From the NCBI RefSeq assembly GCF_023078475.1, contig NZ_CP095741.1:3596001-3660000 (forward strand): a stretch of DNA of 64,000 bases, in the 5' to 3' direction. The notes beneath the pieces were generated by a model that saw only the letters and a list, made by a program, of their open reading frames with translations, did no database searches and was not told where the DNA came from. Both the position numbers and the translations under genes were made by a program. This document shows, piece after piece, positions 10,819 through 20,226 of the stretch; position 1 is the stretch's first letter, and every line of letters starts with the position of its first letter. This DNA comes from Luteibacter aegosomaticola. GTDB taxonomy: Bacteria > Pseudomonadota > Gammaproteobacteria > Xanthomonadales > Rhodanobacteraceae.

Positions 10819-13779
10819 ATGGACAGCATTCGCATCCGCGGCGCCCGCACGCACAATCTCAAGAACATCGACCTCGACCTGCCCCGTGACAAGCTCATTG
10901 TCATTACGGGGCTCTCCGGGTCCGGCAAATCGTCCCTCGCTTTCGACACCATTTACGCCGAAGGCCAGCGTCGCTACGTCGAGTCACTGTCGGCCTATGC
11001 CCGCCAGTTCCTCTCGATGATGGAAAAGCCGGACGTGGATACGATCGAAGGCCTCTCCCCGGCCATCTCGATCGAGCAGAAGTCGACGTCCCATAACCCC
11101 CGCTCCACCGTCGGTACGATCACCGAGGTGTACGACTACCTGCGCCTGCTCTACGCGCGTGTCGGCACACCCCGCTGCCCGAACCACGGCATCCCGCTGG
11201 AAGCGCAGACCGTCAGCCAGATGGTCGATACCGCGCTGGCGCTGGACGCCGACAAGCGCTGGATGCTGCTCGCGCCGGTCATCCGCGAGCGCAAGGGCGA
11301 ACACGTCCAGGTGTTCGACCAGCTGCGCGCGCAGGGTTTCGTCCGCGCCCGCGTCGATGGCGAGGTGTACGACCTCGACGCCGTGCCTCCGCTCACCCTG
11401 CGCCAGAAGCACACCATCGAAGCGGTGATCGACCGCTTCCGCCCGCGCGACGACATCAAGCAGCGCCTGGCCGAGTCGTTTGAAACGGCACTGCGCCTGG
11501 GCGACGGCATCGTGATCCTGGTCGACATGGATGACGCGAAGGCGCAGGAGCAGCTGTTCTCCTCGCGCTTCTCCTGCCCCATGTGCGACTACTCGCTGCC
11601 GGAGCTCGAGCCGCGCCTGTTCTCGTTCAACTCGCCCGTGGGCGCCTGCCCCACCTGCGATGGCCTGGGCGTCACCCAGGTGTTCGATCCCGCGCGTGTC
11701 GTGGGCCACCCCGAGCTTAGCCTCGCGGGCGGTGCCATCCGTGGATGGGATCGTCGCAACGCTTATTACTTCCAGATGATCATCTCGCTGGGCAAGCACT
11801 ACGGCTTCGACCCGGAGACCCCGTGGCGCCAGCTCAGCAAGGCCCAGCAGAACGCCGTGCTGTATGGCTCGGGCAAGGAGCTGATCCCGTTCCGCTACAT
11901 CACCGATCGTGGCGGCAAGGTCACCCGCGAGCACAAGTTCGAAGGCATCATCAACAACCTCGAGCGCCGCTACCGCGAGACCGAATCCACCGCGGTGCGC
12001 GAGGAGCTCGCGCGCTACATCGCTGACCATCCGTGCCCGGATTGCGGTGGCCAGCGCCTGAACCCGTCGGCGCGCAACGTGTTCGTGGCCGACAAGGCGA
12101 TCCCTGAGATCACCGGTCTGGCCATCGATAACGCGCTGTCGTTCTTCGCCACGCTCAAGCTCACCGGCTGGCGCGGCGAGATCGCGGTCAAGATCATCAA
12201 GGAGATCCGCGAGCGCCTCACGTTCCTCAACGACGTGGGCCTGAACTACCTCACGCTCGATCGCCAGGCCGATTCGCTCTCGGGCGGCGAAGCCCAGCGC
12301 ATCCGCCTGGCCAGCCAGATCGGTGCGGGCCTTGTCGGCGTGATGTACGTGCTCGATGAACCCTCTATCGGCCTGCACCAGCGCGATAACGAACGCCTGC
12401 TCGGCACGCTCACTCGCCTGCGTGATCTCGGCAATACCGTGATCGTCGTGGAGCACGATGAAGACGCGATCCGCGCGGCCGACCACCTGCTGGATATCGG
12501 TCCGGGCGCGGGCGTGCACGGCGGCGCGATCGTGGGCGAAGGCACGCTGGAACAGCTGATGAAGTCGCCGACGTCGGTGACCGCCAAATTCCTCAGCGGC
12601 GAACGCGGCATCAAGGTGCCGGCCAAGCGTCGCGAGACGAAGGAAGACCAGTGGGTGGAGCTCAAGGGCGCCACCGGCAACAACCTGAAGGACGTCGACC
12701 TGCGCGTGCCCGTGGGCACGTTCACCTGCGTCACCGGCGTGTCCGGTTCGGGTAAGTCGACGCTGGTCAACGATACGTTCTACCGCATCGCCGCCATGGA
12801 ACTGAATGGTGCGAGCGAGCAGCCCGCGCCGTACGAGTCCATCGAAGGCCTGAACCTGTTCGACAAGGTCGTGGATATCGACCAGTCGCCCATCGGCCGC
12901 ACACCGCGCTCGAACCCGGCCACGTATACCGGCCTGTTCACGCCGCTGCGTGAGCTGTATGCGCAGGTGCCGGAGTCGCGTTCGCGCGGCTATTCGCCGG
13001 GCCGCTTCAGCTTCAACGTGCGCGGCGGCCGCTGCGAGGCGTGCGAAGGCGACGGCATGATCAAGGTGGAGATGCACTTCCTGCCGGACGTGTACGTGCC
13101 TTGCGATGTCTGCCACGGCAAGCGCTACAACCGCGAAACGCTCGAAGTGCTCTACAAGGGCCACACCATCGCCGACGTGCTCGACATGACGGTGGAAGAT
13201 GCATTCAAGCTGTTCGAGAACGTACCTGTGATCGCCCGCAAGCTGGAAACCCTGCGCGCGGTGGGCCTGGATTACATCAAGCTCGGCCAGAGCGCGACGA
13301 CGCTTTCGGGCGGCGAGGCGCAGCGCGTCAAGCTGTCGAAGGAGCTTTCCAAGCGCGATACCGGCAACACGCTGTACATCCTGGATGAGCCGACCACCGG
13401 CCTGCACTTCCACGATATCGAGCAGTTGCTCGAGGTGCTGCACACGCTGGTCGAGCACGGCAACACCGTGGTCGTCATCGAGCACAACCTCGACGTGATC
13501 AAGACGGCCGACTGGCTGGTCGACCTCGGCCCCGAAGGCGGTGCTGGCGGTGGCCAGATCCTGGTCAGTGGCACGCCCGAGAAGGTCGCGGCAACCAAGG
13601 CGTCGCACACCGGCCGCTTCCTGCTGCCGCACCTGAAACCCGGTACCGCGCCGACGGCACCTACGAAGGCGCCAGCTAAAAAGGCCGCCGCCAAGGCCAC
13701 GACGAAGGCGGCGCCCGCCGCTGCCAAGAAAGCCACCACCAAGACGGCCCCGGCCGCAAAGAAGAAAAAGACCGCATGA
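10819..13779 (+). CDS. uvrA: Excinuclease ABC subunit A, with Lys/Ala-rich C-terminal tail
   Basis: DNA-damage recognition ATPase of nucleotide excision repair. The 986-residue protein has both ABC modules: Walker [10 protein letters not shown] (about 31-39) and GVSGSGKST, two LSGGEAQR signatures, and the zinc motifs CPMC...CPTC and CEAC...CDVC. The family core ends near residue 940. The last 45 or so residues are a lysine/alanine/threonine-rich, H1-like extension with repeated AKKA and TKAAP. The tail adds positive charge and may strengthen nonspecific DNA binding (inference). The stop overlaps the start of the next gene by ATGA. Confidence 0.97.
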   Translation: MDSIRIRGARTHNLKNIDLDLPRDKLIVITGLSGSGKSSLAFDTIYAEGQRRYVESLSAYARQFLSMMEKPDVDTIEGLSPAISIEQKSTSHNPRSTVGTITEVYDYLRLLYARVGTPRCPNHGIPLEAQTVSQMVDTALALDADKRWMLLAPVIRERKGEHVQVFDQLRAQGFVRARVDGEVYDLDAVPPLTLRQKHTIEAVIDRFRPRDDIKQRLAESFETALRLGDGIVILVDMDDAKAQEQLFSSRFSCPMCDYSLPELEPRLFSFNSPVGACPTCDGLGVTQVFDPARVVGHPELSLAGGAIRGWDRRNAYYFQMIISLGKHYGFDPETPWRQLSKAQQNAVLYGSGKELIPFRYITDRGGKVTREHKFEGIINNLERRYRETESTAVREELARYIADHPCPDCGGQRLNPSARNVFVADKAIPEITGLAIDNALSFFATLKLTGWRGEIAVKIIKEIRERLTFLNDVGLNYLTLDRQADSLSGGEAQRIRLASQIGAGLVGVMYVLDEPSIGLHQRDNERLLGTLTRLRDLGNTVIVVEHDEDAIRAADHLLDIGPGAGVHGGAIVGEGTLEQLMKSPTSVTAKFLSGERGIKVPAKRRETKEDQWVELKGATGNNLKDVDLRVPVGTFTCVTGVSGSGKSTLVNDTFYRIAAMELNGASEQPAPYESIEGLNLFDKVVDIDQSPIGRTPRSNPATYTGLFTPLRELYAQVPESRSRGYSPGRFSFNVRGGRCEACEGDGMIKVEMHFLPDVYVPCDVCHGKRYNRETLEVLYKGHTIADVLDMTVEDAFKLFENVPVIARKLETLRAVGLDYIKLGQSATTLSGGEAQRVKLSKELSKRDTGNTLYILDEPTTGLHFHDIEQLLEVLHTLVEHGNTVVVIEHNLDVIKTADWLVDLGPEGGAGGGQILVSGTPEKVAATKASHTGRFLLPHLKPGTAPTAPTKAPAKKAAAKATTKAAPAAAKKATTKTAPAAKKKKTA

Positions 13780-14204
13780 GCACTGAAGCCGCGCAGACGC
13801 CTCCGCCGAACCCGATCTTCATCACGCCGATGGATGTGCGCTGGCAGGATCTGGACGCCTACAACCACGTCAACAACGCGAACTACCTGGTGTATCTGCA
13901 GGAAGCTCGCCTGAAGTGGCTCATGGACCTGCCGGAGCCGTGGTACAGCCCGGAGGCCGCGCCGGTCATGGCGCACAGCGAGATCAACTACCGCCTGCCG
14001 ATCGAATGGCCGGCGGATATCCAGATTGAGCTGTACGTCAATCGCATCGGCACCAGTTCGATGACGGTCGGCCACCGCATCGTCGACAGCCAGGACGCCA
14101 CCCGCATCCACGCCGATGGCAGCGTCACCATGGTCTGGATCGACACGAAGACCGGTCGTCCGGTGGCCCTGCCCCACGCCGTCCGCGCCGCCGCCACGGC
14201 CTGA
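13776..14204 (+). CDS. Acyl-CoA thioesterase, YbgC/4HBT hotdog family
   Basis: 142-residue single-hotdog protein expected to hydrolyse acyl-CoA or a related thioester in the cytoplasm. The family signature is visible: [18 protein letters not shown] (about 21-38) with the catalytic Asp in the WQDLD region and the HVNN turn. The later [11 protein letters not shown] strand also fits. It starts within the uvrA stop (ATGA), so it is translationally coupled to uvrA, though no functional link is obvious. The substrate cannot be told from sequence. Confidence 0.88.
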   Translation: MSTEAAQTPPPNPIFITPMDVRWQDLDAYNHVNNANYLVYLQEARLKWLMDLPEPWYSPEAAPVMAHSEINYRLPIEWPADIQIELYVNRIGTSSMTVGHRIVDSQDATRIHADGSVTMVWIDTKTGRPVALPHAVRAAATA

Positions 14205-14275
14205 GGCGGCGCCTCACAGAATGCGTTCATGGGCCCGCTGTATGATCCGCTGGCGATCTACACGGAGAGAGACCC

Positions 14276-15748
14276 ATGCGCCGCACCCTAGTCCTGGCTA
14301 TCGCCTGCGCTGTCGCCCTGCCCGCCTTCGCGGCGGATGAGCGCACGGCCCTTACCCTTTACCGCGCCGATGGCGACCAGTTGTTCCAGACCACCGGGGA
14401 CACGATCTCCAGCGATGGTTACGCCGTTGTCCACGAACGCCGTTCCTTCGACCTGAAGGGCGGCACACAGGATCTGTCCATCGGCGGCCTTCCATCCGCA
14501 CTGGACAGCGAAGCGCTCACGCTGCGCTTTCCCGGCAAGGGCACGCGCGTGGTTTCCCGCCGCCTGATCATGGGCAAGGGCTTCGACGGTGCGCTGGCCG
14601 GGCTCGTTGGCCAGAACGTCTGGGTGATAGGAACGAGTGGCCAGGATCTCGCTGCCGGTACGCTTGTGCAGGCGGGCGATCCCATGACGATTCGCGATGG
14701 CAACGGCCAGGTCACCATCGTTCGCGACTATGCCGCCCTTCGGATCAAGGGCGGCGATAACGTTGCCCGCGGTTCCACCCTCCAGGTACGAGTGGATGGC
14801 AGCGCCAGCGGCAGCACGGTCGGCCAGCTCGACTACCCCACGTCCGGCCTCGGCTGGCGCGGTGCTTACGTGGCCACGCTCGCCAACGGCGGTGGTTGCT
14901 CCATGGCGTTCGATGCCAACGCCAGTATCGCGAACCGCAGCGGTCGCGACTGGAAGGATGTCGCGCTCAAGCTGGTCGCCGGCGATGCGCGCCGCGCCAA
15001 GATGCCGCCCATGGGCCGCCGTTTCGAAGCCATGTCGGTCGCAGCGCCCCCGCCGGCCCCCATGGCCGCAGCAGATATCAACCCAGTCGCCGCGACGCTA
15101 GGCGACCTGCGTACGTACACCCTGCCCAAGGCGGTCGACCTGCCCGACGGCAGCATCACCCAGACGCCGCTCTACGATAGCCGTACGCTCGCTTGCGAAC
15201 GCGTGGCTACCTACGACGCCGGCTACGCGTTTTATGGCGGTGTCCCGAACACCCGCACGGATTTCGGTGCGACGCCCACCGATAGCGTGCCAGTCAATAC
15301 CACGCTCAAGTTCAAGGCCTTCGACAGCCTGCCCGCCGGCTACCTGCGTGTACTGACCACGGACCGCGACGGCAACGCGGAGATGCTTGGCGAGAGCCAG
15401 CTCGAAGACACGCCGAAGGACGAAAACGCGACGGTGAACCTCGGTAACGCGTTCGATCTGCGCGTGAAGCGCGAGCGCACGTCGTTCAAGGTCGGCGATC
15501 ACCAGATGGACGAAGGTACCCGCCTCACCCTCACCAACGCCGGCGACGATGCACGCATCGTGACGGTCGTGGAGCATGCGAGCCGCTGGCGCGCCTGGAA
15601 GTTGCTTTCGTCATCGCAGAAACCGTCGACCAACACGGCCAATAGCATGGAGTTCAAGGTGGAGGTGCCTGCCAATGGCAAAGCCACGCTTGATTACGCC
15701 GTACGCTACACGTGGACCGACGCCGATACCCGTACCCGCAACCCCTGA
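14276..15748 (+). CDS. Secreted DUF4139 domain protein
   Basis: 490-residue exported protein. The signal peptide is MRRTLVLAIACAVALPAFA. The mature protein resembles the DUF4139 family: an N-terminal beta region (ALTLYRADGDQLFQT), a central LDYPTSGLGWRGAYVATL stretch with the WR typical of the family, and a C-terminal beta-rich domain ending LDYAVRYTW. Function is unknown for the family. The ATG at 14276 has a good ribosome site (GGAGAG). It lies 71 bases after the thioesterase and 14 bases before the hydratase-like gene, so a loose operon is possible. Confidence 0.85.
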   Translation: MRRTLVLAIACAVALPAFAADERTALTLYRADGDQLFQTTGDTISSDGYAVVHERRSFDLKGGTQDLSIGGLPSALDSEALTLRFPGKGTRVVSRRLIMGKGFDGALAGLVGQNVWVIGTSGQDLAAGTLVQAGDPMTIRDGNGQVTIVRDYAALRIKGGDNVARGSTLQVRVDGSASGSTVGQLDYPTSGLGWRGAYVATLANGGGCSMAFDANASIANRSGRDWKDVALKLVAGDARRAKMPPMGRRFEAMSVAAPPPAPMAAADINPVAATLGDLRTYTLPKAVDLPDGSITQTPLYDSRTLACERVATYDAGYAFYGGVPNTRTDFGATPTDSVPVNTTLKFKAFDSLPAGYLRVLTTDRDGNAEMLGESQLEDTPKDENATVNLGNAFDLRVKRERTSFKVGDHQMDEGTRLTLTNAGDDARIVTVVEHASRWRAWKLLSSSQKPSTNTANSMEFKVEVPANGKATLDYAVRYTWTDADTRTRNP

Positions 15749-15762
15749 GCCGAGGCAACGAC

Positions 15763-16521
15763 ATGCTGGATATTTTTCCCCACGACGGCGGCATCCACGA
15801 GATCCGCATGGCGCGGCCACCGGTCAACGCGCTGGATACCGCGTTGGTCCGCGCACTGCGCGAGGCAGTCCTCGAAGCACCGGTGAACGGAGCTCGTGGC
15901 ATTGTCCTTTCCGGTGCGCAGGGCATGTTCTCGGCGGGTGTTGACGTACCCGCCCTGCTCGCGCTCGACAAGGCGGGTGTCACAACGTTCTGGAACGATT
16001 TCTTCGCCCTGTGCGGCGCGATCGCCAGCTCACCGGTACCGGTTGTCGCCGCGCTGACCGGGCACAGCCCGGCGGGCGGTGCGGTGCTTTCGCTGTTCGC
16101 CGATTACCGCATCATGGCCCACGGTGTTTACAAGATCGGCCTCAACGAAGTGCAGGTGGGCCTTTCGGTACCGGAGCCCATCCAGTTCGCCATGCGCCGC
16201 ATCATCGGCAACTACCGCGCGGAGCGACTGCTGGTGGCCGGCGCGATGGTCGATGCGGAAGCGGCCCATGCTATCGGCCTGGTCGATGAGCTCGCCGCGG
16301 TGGAACAGGTGGTCCAGCGCGCCGTGCTGTGGCTTACCGACCTGCTGAAGCTTCCCCCGCATGCCATGTCGCGTACCCGCGCCATCGCCCGCGCCGACCT
16401 GCTCGAGGTGTGGGGCGATACGACCGGACTGCTGGACCCTGGCTTCATAGAAGACTTCTTCGCGCAGGAAACCCAGACGGTCATGCACGCGCTTGTCGCG
16501 CGCCTGAAGAACAAGGGTTGA
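15763..16521 (+). CDS. Enoyl-CoA hydratase/isomerase family protein
   Basis: 252-residue crotonase-fold protein. Visible motifs: RPPVNALD near the N-terminus, SGAQGMFSAGVDV (CoA-binding/oxyanion strand, about 47-59) and LTGHSPAGGAVLSLFADYRIMA with the second oxyanion glycines. The usual catalytic glutamates of true hydratases are not obvious: the position after the AGGA helix and the GLNEVQVGLSVP stretch has one Glu. It could therefore be an isomerase (Delta3-Delta2) or a related hydrolase. Start ATG at 15763 is preceded by a GAGGCAA ribosome site. Confidence 0.85.
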   Translation: MLDIFPHDGGIHEIRMARPPVNALDTALVRALREAVLEAPVNGARGIVLSGAQGMFSAGVDVPALLALDKAGVTTFWNDFFALCGAIASSPVPVVAALTGHSPAGGAVLSLFADYRIMAHGVYKIGLNEVQVGLSVPEPIQFAMRRIIGNYRAERLLVAGAMVDAEAAHAIGLVDELAAVEQVVQRAVLWLTDLLKLPPHAMSRTRAIARADLLEVWGDTTGLLDPGFIEDFFAQETQTVMHALVARLKNKG

Positions 16522-16528
16522 TCGAACG

Positions 16529-16554
16529 GCAGGAGCGCGCTTGCGCGCTCCTGC
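16529..16554. repeat. REP-like perfect palindrome, family A
   Basis: An 11-bp perfect stem, GCAGGAGCGCG/CGCGCTCCTGC, around CTTG. It occupies the 41-base convergent gap between the hydratase-like gene and the Nudix gene, and may double as a bidirectional terminator. Confidence 0.85.
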
Positions 16555-16562
16555 AAGATCTT

Positions 16563-17495
16563 TCAGGCGGTCCAGAAGGCTCGGATACCTGCAACGCCCT
16601 GCGCGGCGTGCATGCGTGCCATGGCCACATCAGTCGGGCCCAGGCCACCCAGCGCATAGACCGGCAGCGAAGCGTTTTCCACCCATTTTGCAAACCGTGG
16701 CCAGCCCAGCGGAGGCGTGTCGGGATGGCTTGCCGTCGCGTCAACAGGCGAGAGCGTGGCGAAGTCGCAACCACATGCCGACGCAAGGACGAGCTCGTCA
16801 GGGTCGTGGCACGAGGCACCCACGGGCACGTCGAATGCGAGGGGCCGTTCGGTGACTTCGCGCAATTGCCCAGCCGACAGGTGTACGCCGACGCCGAGGG
16901 CGCGAGCACCCTCGATGTCGCGATTCAGCAGCAGCTGCGCGCCGAACCGGCGCACCTCGGGCAGCAGCGCCGCAGCACCGGCCCTTGCCTCCTCCGTGGA
17001 TGCACCCGGCAAGCGCCACTGGAGCAGGCGCTCACCGCGCGCAAGCGCCGCGCGAACCAGTGTGGTGGCCTGCGCCACCGAAACATCCGCCGGGGTGATC
17101 ACGTAATGCTCGGGCAGGCGCAAGGCGGCAAGGATCGGGCGATCGGCCGGCGCAAGCATGCCCGGATCGATATCCTTTGGGAGTCGCCAGTCGATTGCCG
17201 CGGCGTCGAGGGCCTGCGGCTCGCCCGACCAGGCACGAACCACCACCGCCTCGAGCAGCATGCTGCGCTCGCCGTACGTCCAGGGCACGCGGATCAGGTC
17301 TTCGAACGACAACGGATCGATCGCGATGCCGAGCTCTTCATCCAGCTCGCGTTCGAGCGCGGCCATGGGCGCTTCGCCCGGCTCGACCTTACCGCCGGGG
17401 AACTCCCACATCCCGGCCAGGTGCTTCCCGGCCGGGCGTTGCGCAATGAGGATGCGTCCGGCGCCATCAATGAGGACGCCGGCAAGCACGTGCAT
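16563..17495 (-). CDS. Nudix hydrolase fused to a thiamine-phosphate-synthase-like domain
   Basis: 310-residue two-domain protein. The N-terminal half is a MutT-like Nudix hydrolase: GGKVEPGEAP followed by ERELDEELGI gives the GX5EX7REXXEEXG box (about residues 35-57). The C-terminal half (about 130-310) resembles ThiE/TenI: LLQWRLPG, HLSAGQL, VGASCHDPDEL, and the phosphate-binding-like PVYALGGLGPTDVA. This fusion occurs in many Gammaproteobacteria beside mutT-type functions (known family); the ThiE-like half is probably not a true thiamine enzyme. It overlaps folA by ATGA, so it is co-translated with it. Confidence 0.9.
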   Translation of the reverse strand: MHVLAGVLIDGAGRILIAQRPAGKHLAGMWEFPGGKVEPGEAPMAALERELDEELGIAIDPLSFEDLIRVPWTYGERSMLLEAVVVRAWSGEPQALDAAAIDWRLPKDIDPGMLAPADRPILAALRLPEHYVITPADVSVAQATTLVRAALARGERLLQWRLPGASTEEARAGAAALLPEVRRFGAQLLLNRDIEGARALGVGVHLSAGQLREVTERPLAFDVPVGASCHDPDELVLASACGCDFATLSPVDATASHPDTPPLGWPRFAKWVENASLPVYALGGLGPTDVAMARMHAAQGVAGIRAFWTA

Positions 17496-17983
17496 CAGAC
17501 GTTCCTGACGTATTCGACCATGTCGAACGGATGCGCGTGATCCTTATCCGCCTTGTGGTGAACGCGCGACACCTCGGTCCATTCCTTGAAATCGATACCG
17601 GGGAAGAACACGTCGGCGCCGTCGACGGCGGCGTAAACCCAGGTGAGGTAGAGCGTGCGGGCATACGGCAGCGCCTCGCGGAACACCTCACCGCCGCCGA
17701 TCACCATCAGGCCCGAATGGCCGCAGCTAGCCTGGGCTTCAGGGATCGAACGCACGGTGACCTGGCCCGGATACGGGGCTTCACCCTTGCGCGAAAGGAC
17801 GTAATTGGTGCGGTCCGGCAGGGCACGGCCAATCGATTCGGCCGTCTTGCGGCCCATCAGGATCGCCTTGTCCGTGGTCAGCGTCTTGAAGTAGCGGAGG
17901 TCGTCGGGAAGATGCCAGGGCAATCCGCCCTGCTTGCCGATGGCAAAGTTTTCGTCGAGCGCGGCAACCAGGTGAACGGCCAT
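17495..17983 (-). CDS. folA: Dihydrofolate reductase
   Basis: NADPH-dependent reduction of dihydrofolate to tetrahydrofolate, needed by thyA (35 kb region). 162 residues. Visible motifs: VAALDENFAIGKQGGLPWHLPDDL (active-site loop and catalytic Asp), ILMGRKTAESIG (NADPH binding) and VIGGGEVFREALP. The ATG at 17983 has GAAGGAAGTTCC upstream, a good ribosome site; the frame opens further upstream but without family residues. The stop overlaps the Nudix gene start by ATGA. Confidence 0.97.
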   Translation of the reverse strand: MAVHLVAALDENFAIGKQGGLPWHLPDDLRYFKTLTTDKAILMGRKTAESIGRALPDRTNYVLSRKGEAPYPGQVTVRSIPEAQASCGHSGLMVIGGGEVFREALPYARTLYLTWVYAAVDGADVFFPGIDFKEWTEVSRVHHKADKDHAHPFDMVEYVRNV

Positions 17984-18102
17984 GGAACTTCCTTCGCAAT
18001 TTCGTGTGGATTCGGGCACGGAATGGCCCGTACACGCAAATAGTAGTCCTAGGAATGTGATGGTGGAACAAACAGGCGTTTGAAGATGCGCCCGTACCAG
18101 CC

Positions 18103-19122
18103 CTAAGGCTGCGCCAGAGCCTCGTCCAGCGCCCGGGCACGGATGGCCATCCGCCGGGCCTTCATGTCGATCGTGGCGGCATACCACGGGTGTGGCGCCG
18201 CTTCGCTGCTGGTGTCTTCGTACACCCGCCCATCGGCCTGACGGCCGTGCAGGATGACGAAGATCGCGCCTTCGGGCAGGGCCACGTTGCGCGTCCCGCC
18301 CCAGTCCACCTCACCGACGGGCACGATGACGCTCGCTTCCAGGCCGTCATCCCCCGTGTTCACGCGCGCCGTGGCGTCGAAGCCGCCGACCGTCCGCGGC
18401 ACCAGGGCCAGCGCGAGTGTGTAGCGGATCGGTGTTGGCGCCGCCTGCATCCAGTCGACCAGCACTCCCCACCATGGACGGGACGGATACGTCGCCAACG
18501 CGAGGGTGAGATAGCCCAGCGCGTGCGTATCGGCGATGGGCGGCAACTGGCAACGGAAGCGGAGCTGGTCTGCCGAAGTATCACGGAGTTCGCACGGCGA
18601 ACCCTGCAGCGAAAGCGCGGGGGCACGCGCATCGAGCGCGTGTCCCGCGATCACGATATCCAGCGGCGTTGCATGCGCCGGCGCCACGATATATCGGGGG
18701 CTGAAGTCGAGCACGCGCGGGTAGCGATACGTCGCGGACAACGTGCTGAGCAATGCATCGGATTGCGCAAGCATGGCGGTAGCCTTCTTGCGCGGATAGC
18801 GCTCACTGCGCCGCATATCGTCGGCAGCATTCATCGTGCCGTTAAGAAACGACTGCTGCACATCGTTCAGTTCGCCCACCGCTTTGCCATCGGTGGCGGC
18901 GGCCACGGCGGCCAGTTGCGGAACGAGCAACTCGGCGTTTTGCCGCGCAATGAAGGCGCCGATGCTGAATTGCGTGCCCGCGTCGCGGATGATGTCCATC
19001 GCCGCGGCGTGCGTCTCCTCGAGTACGGACGCGACACTGCGCGGCCCCGGCGCCTCGGCATCACCCGCCGCGGCCACCGATGCACACGCAAGGACGAGCC
19101 ACCCCAGGCAACGCCTGTCCAT
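18103..19122 (-). CDS. Secreted protein of unknown function
   Basis: 339-residue exported protein, not recognised. The ATG at 19122 has a GAGGTGCG ribosome site and begins a signal peptide (MDRRCLGWLVLACASVAAA). Residues about 30-160 are helical and may form a coiled coil (ETHAAAMDII, MNAADDMRRSERYPRKKATAMLAQSDALL). The C-terminal half is beta-rich with Gly/Pro turns and three cysteines. A fold of an N-terminal helical bundle with a beta sandwich is plausible (inference). It is not closely linked to neighbours: folA starts 119 bases downstream on the same strand, and 136 bases of unremarkable sequence separate it from the LysR gene. Confidence 0.6.
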   Translation of the reverse strand: MDRRCLGWLVLACASVAAAGDAEAPGPRSVASVLEETHAAAMDIIRDAGTQFSIGAFIARQNAELLVPQLAAVAAATDGKAVGELNDVQQSFLNGTMNAADDMRRSERYPRKKATAMLAQSDALLSTLSATYRYPRVLDFSPRYIVAPAHATPLDIVIAGHALDARAPALSLQGSPCELRDTSADQLRFRCQLPPIADTHALGYLTLALATYPSRPWWGVLVDWMQAAPTPIRYTLALALVPRTVGGFDATARVNTGDDGLEASVIVPVGEVDWGGTRNVALPEGAIFVILHGRQADGRVYEDTSSEAAPHPWYAATIDMKARRMAIRARALDEALAQP

Positions 19123-19258
19123 CGCACCTCCCCTGCCGGGCATGCCCTGCCCGGCATGACCACTCTCCGCCGCTCCCCGGCACGACGCAAGGGCACCGGC
19201 GTGAAGGCCTGCGCGCAAATGCGGCGCGCGGGAGGCAAGCTATTGGTGGGTGGGTAAA

Positions 19259-20134
19259 TCAGTCCGCCGCGAGGCGTCGGTGCAACTCATCCACGACATG
19301 GCGTGCGCGGCGTGGCAGATCCCATTCCGCGCGGTGGATCAGCCAGAGCGTCTCGACGACCGACTGATCGGCACCCAGCACACGGATCGCCTCCGGCCGG
19401 GCGAAGGCGCGGCGCGCGTGCCGCGGCATTACGCTGAAGCCCAGGCCGCGCGCGACGGGCTCCAGGATCAGGCCAATCTGGTTGGTAAAGCCGCTCACCG
19501 GAATGTCCGCGAGGCCCCGCTTCCCTGGGTAGCGCCGGGAGAGCAGCCGGGTCGCCATCGCGTGGCCATCCGGGTGGTCGATAAAGCCGAGCCGCACAAG
19601 GTCGTCCCAGCCTTCAACATCGGCTCCCGCAGGGACAACGAGTTCCAGCGCTTCCTCACAGAAGCGTTCGACGGCTAGCCGTTCGTCCTGCGGGTGGTGG
19701 GAAACGATGCCCATGTCCGCACGGTTATCGAGCACGGCTTTGAGCACGTCGTCTTCAGGGGCGAAGCGATGGCGGATGACCAGGCCGGGCGTTTCGCTCT
19801 GGATGTCGAGAAGCTTGGGGTACGTGGAAAGCCCCACGCTGCCCGGCGTGATCATGGAAACGATGCCCTGGAGCGCATCGGCATCCGACAGGCGCGAGGC
19901 AAGGCAGCGGCCCGCGCGCTCCACTTCCTCACAGTAGGCCTGCAGGGCCTGCCCCGCCGGGGTGAGCTCCACCCCGCGCGGCCGGCGGATGAACACGGGG
20001 CCCACCTGTGCCTCGATCTGGCGGATGTGCTGGCTGACCGCCGCCTGGGTAAGTGCCAGCGAGTCCGCCGCGCGGGTGAAGCTGCCCTCGGCGGCGAGAG
20101 CGCTGAACGAACGGAGCCAGGCAGGGCTTAGCAT
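19259..20134 (-). CDS. LysR family transcriptional regulator
   Basis: 291-residue activator/repressor with the N-terminal winged helix (FSALAAEGSFTRAADSLALTQAAVSQHIRQIE, about 10-42) and a periplasmic-binding-like effector domain. It is divergent from an old yellow enzyme, separated by 92 bases carrying a 9-bp inverted repeat, so it very likely controls that enzyme and itself. Start ATG 20132-20134 lies inside one arm of that repeat. The inducer cannot be told. Confidence 0.93.
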   Translation of the reverse strand: MLSPAWLRSFSALAAEGSFTRAADSLALTQAAVSQHIRQIEAQVGPVFIRRPRGVELTPAGQALQAYCEEVERAGRCLASRLSDADALQGIVSMITPGSVGLSTYPKLLDIQSETPGLVIRHRFAPEDDVLKAVLDNRADMGIVSHHPQDERLAVERFCEEALELVVPAGADVEGWDDLVRLGFIDHPDGHAMATRLLSRRYPGKRGLADIPVSGFTNQIGLILEPVARGLGFSVMPRHARRAFARPEAIRVLGADQSVVETLWLIHRAEWDLPRRARHVVDELHRRLAAD

Positions 20135-20179
20135 AATGAAATCTTATAGTAACCATTAGCGTATCGATCTTTTCATTAT
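20133..20179. promoter_or_regulatory. Inverted repeat in the LysR/OYE divergent promoter
   Basis: ATAATGAAA (20133-20141) and its exact reverse complement TTTCATTAT (20171-20179) are 29 bases apart. One arm overlaps the LysR start codon, the other overlaps a CATTATAG -10-like sequence for the OYE gene. The AT-rich region stands out against GC-rich surroundings and fits an operator or an autoregulatory site. Confidence 0.5.
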
Positions 20180-20226
20180 AGACCTCAACCCCTATCGTTT
20201 GTCGCATTCTGTTTTCAGGCACTGCC

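Noticed and set aside
10984..13632. Long minus-strand frame opposite uvrA
   Set aside because: No recognisable domain or ribosome site; uvrA on the plus strand is complete with all motifs.
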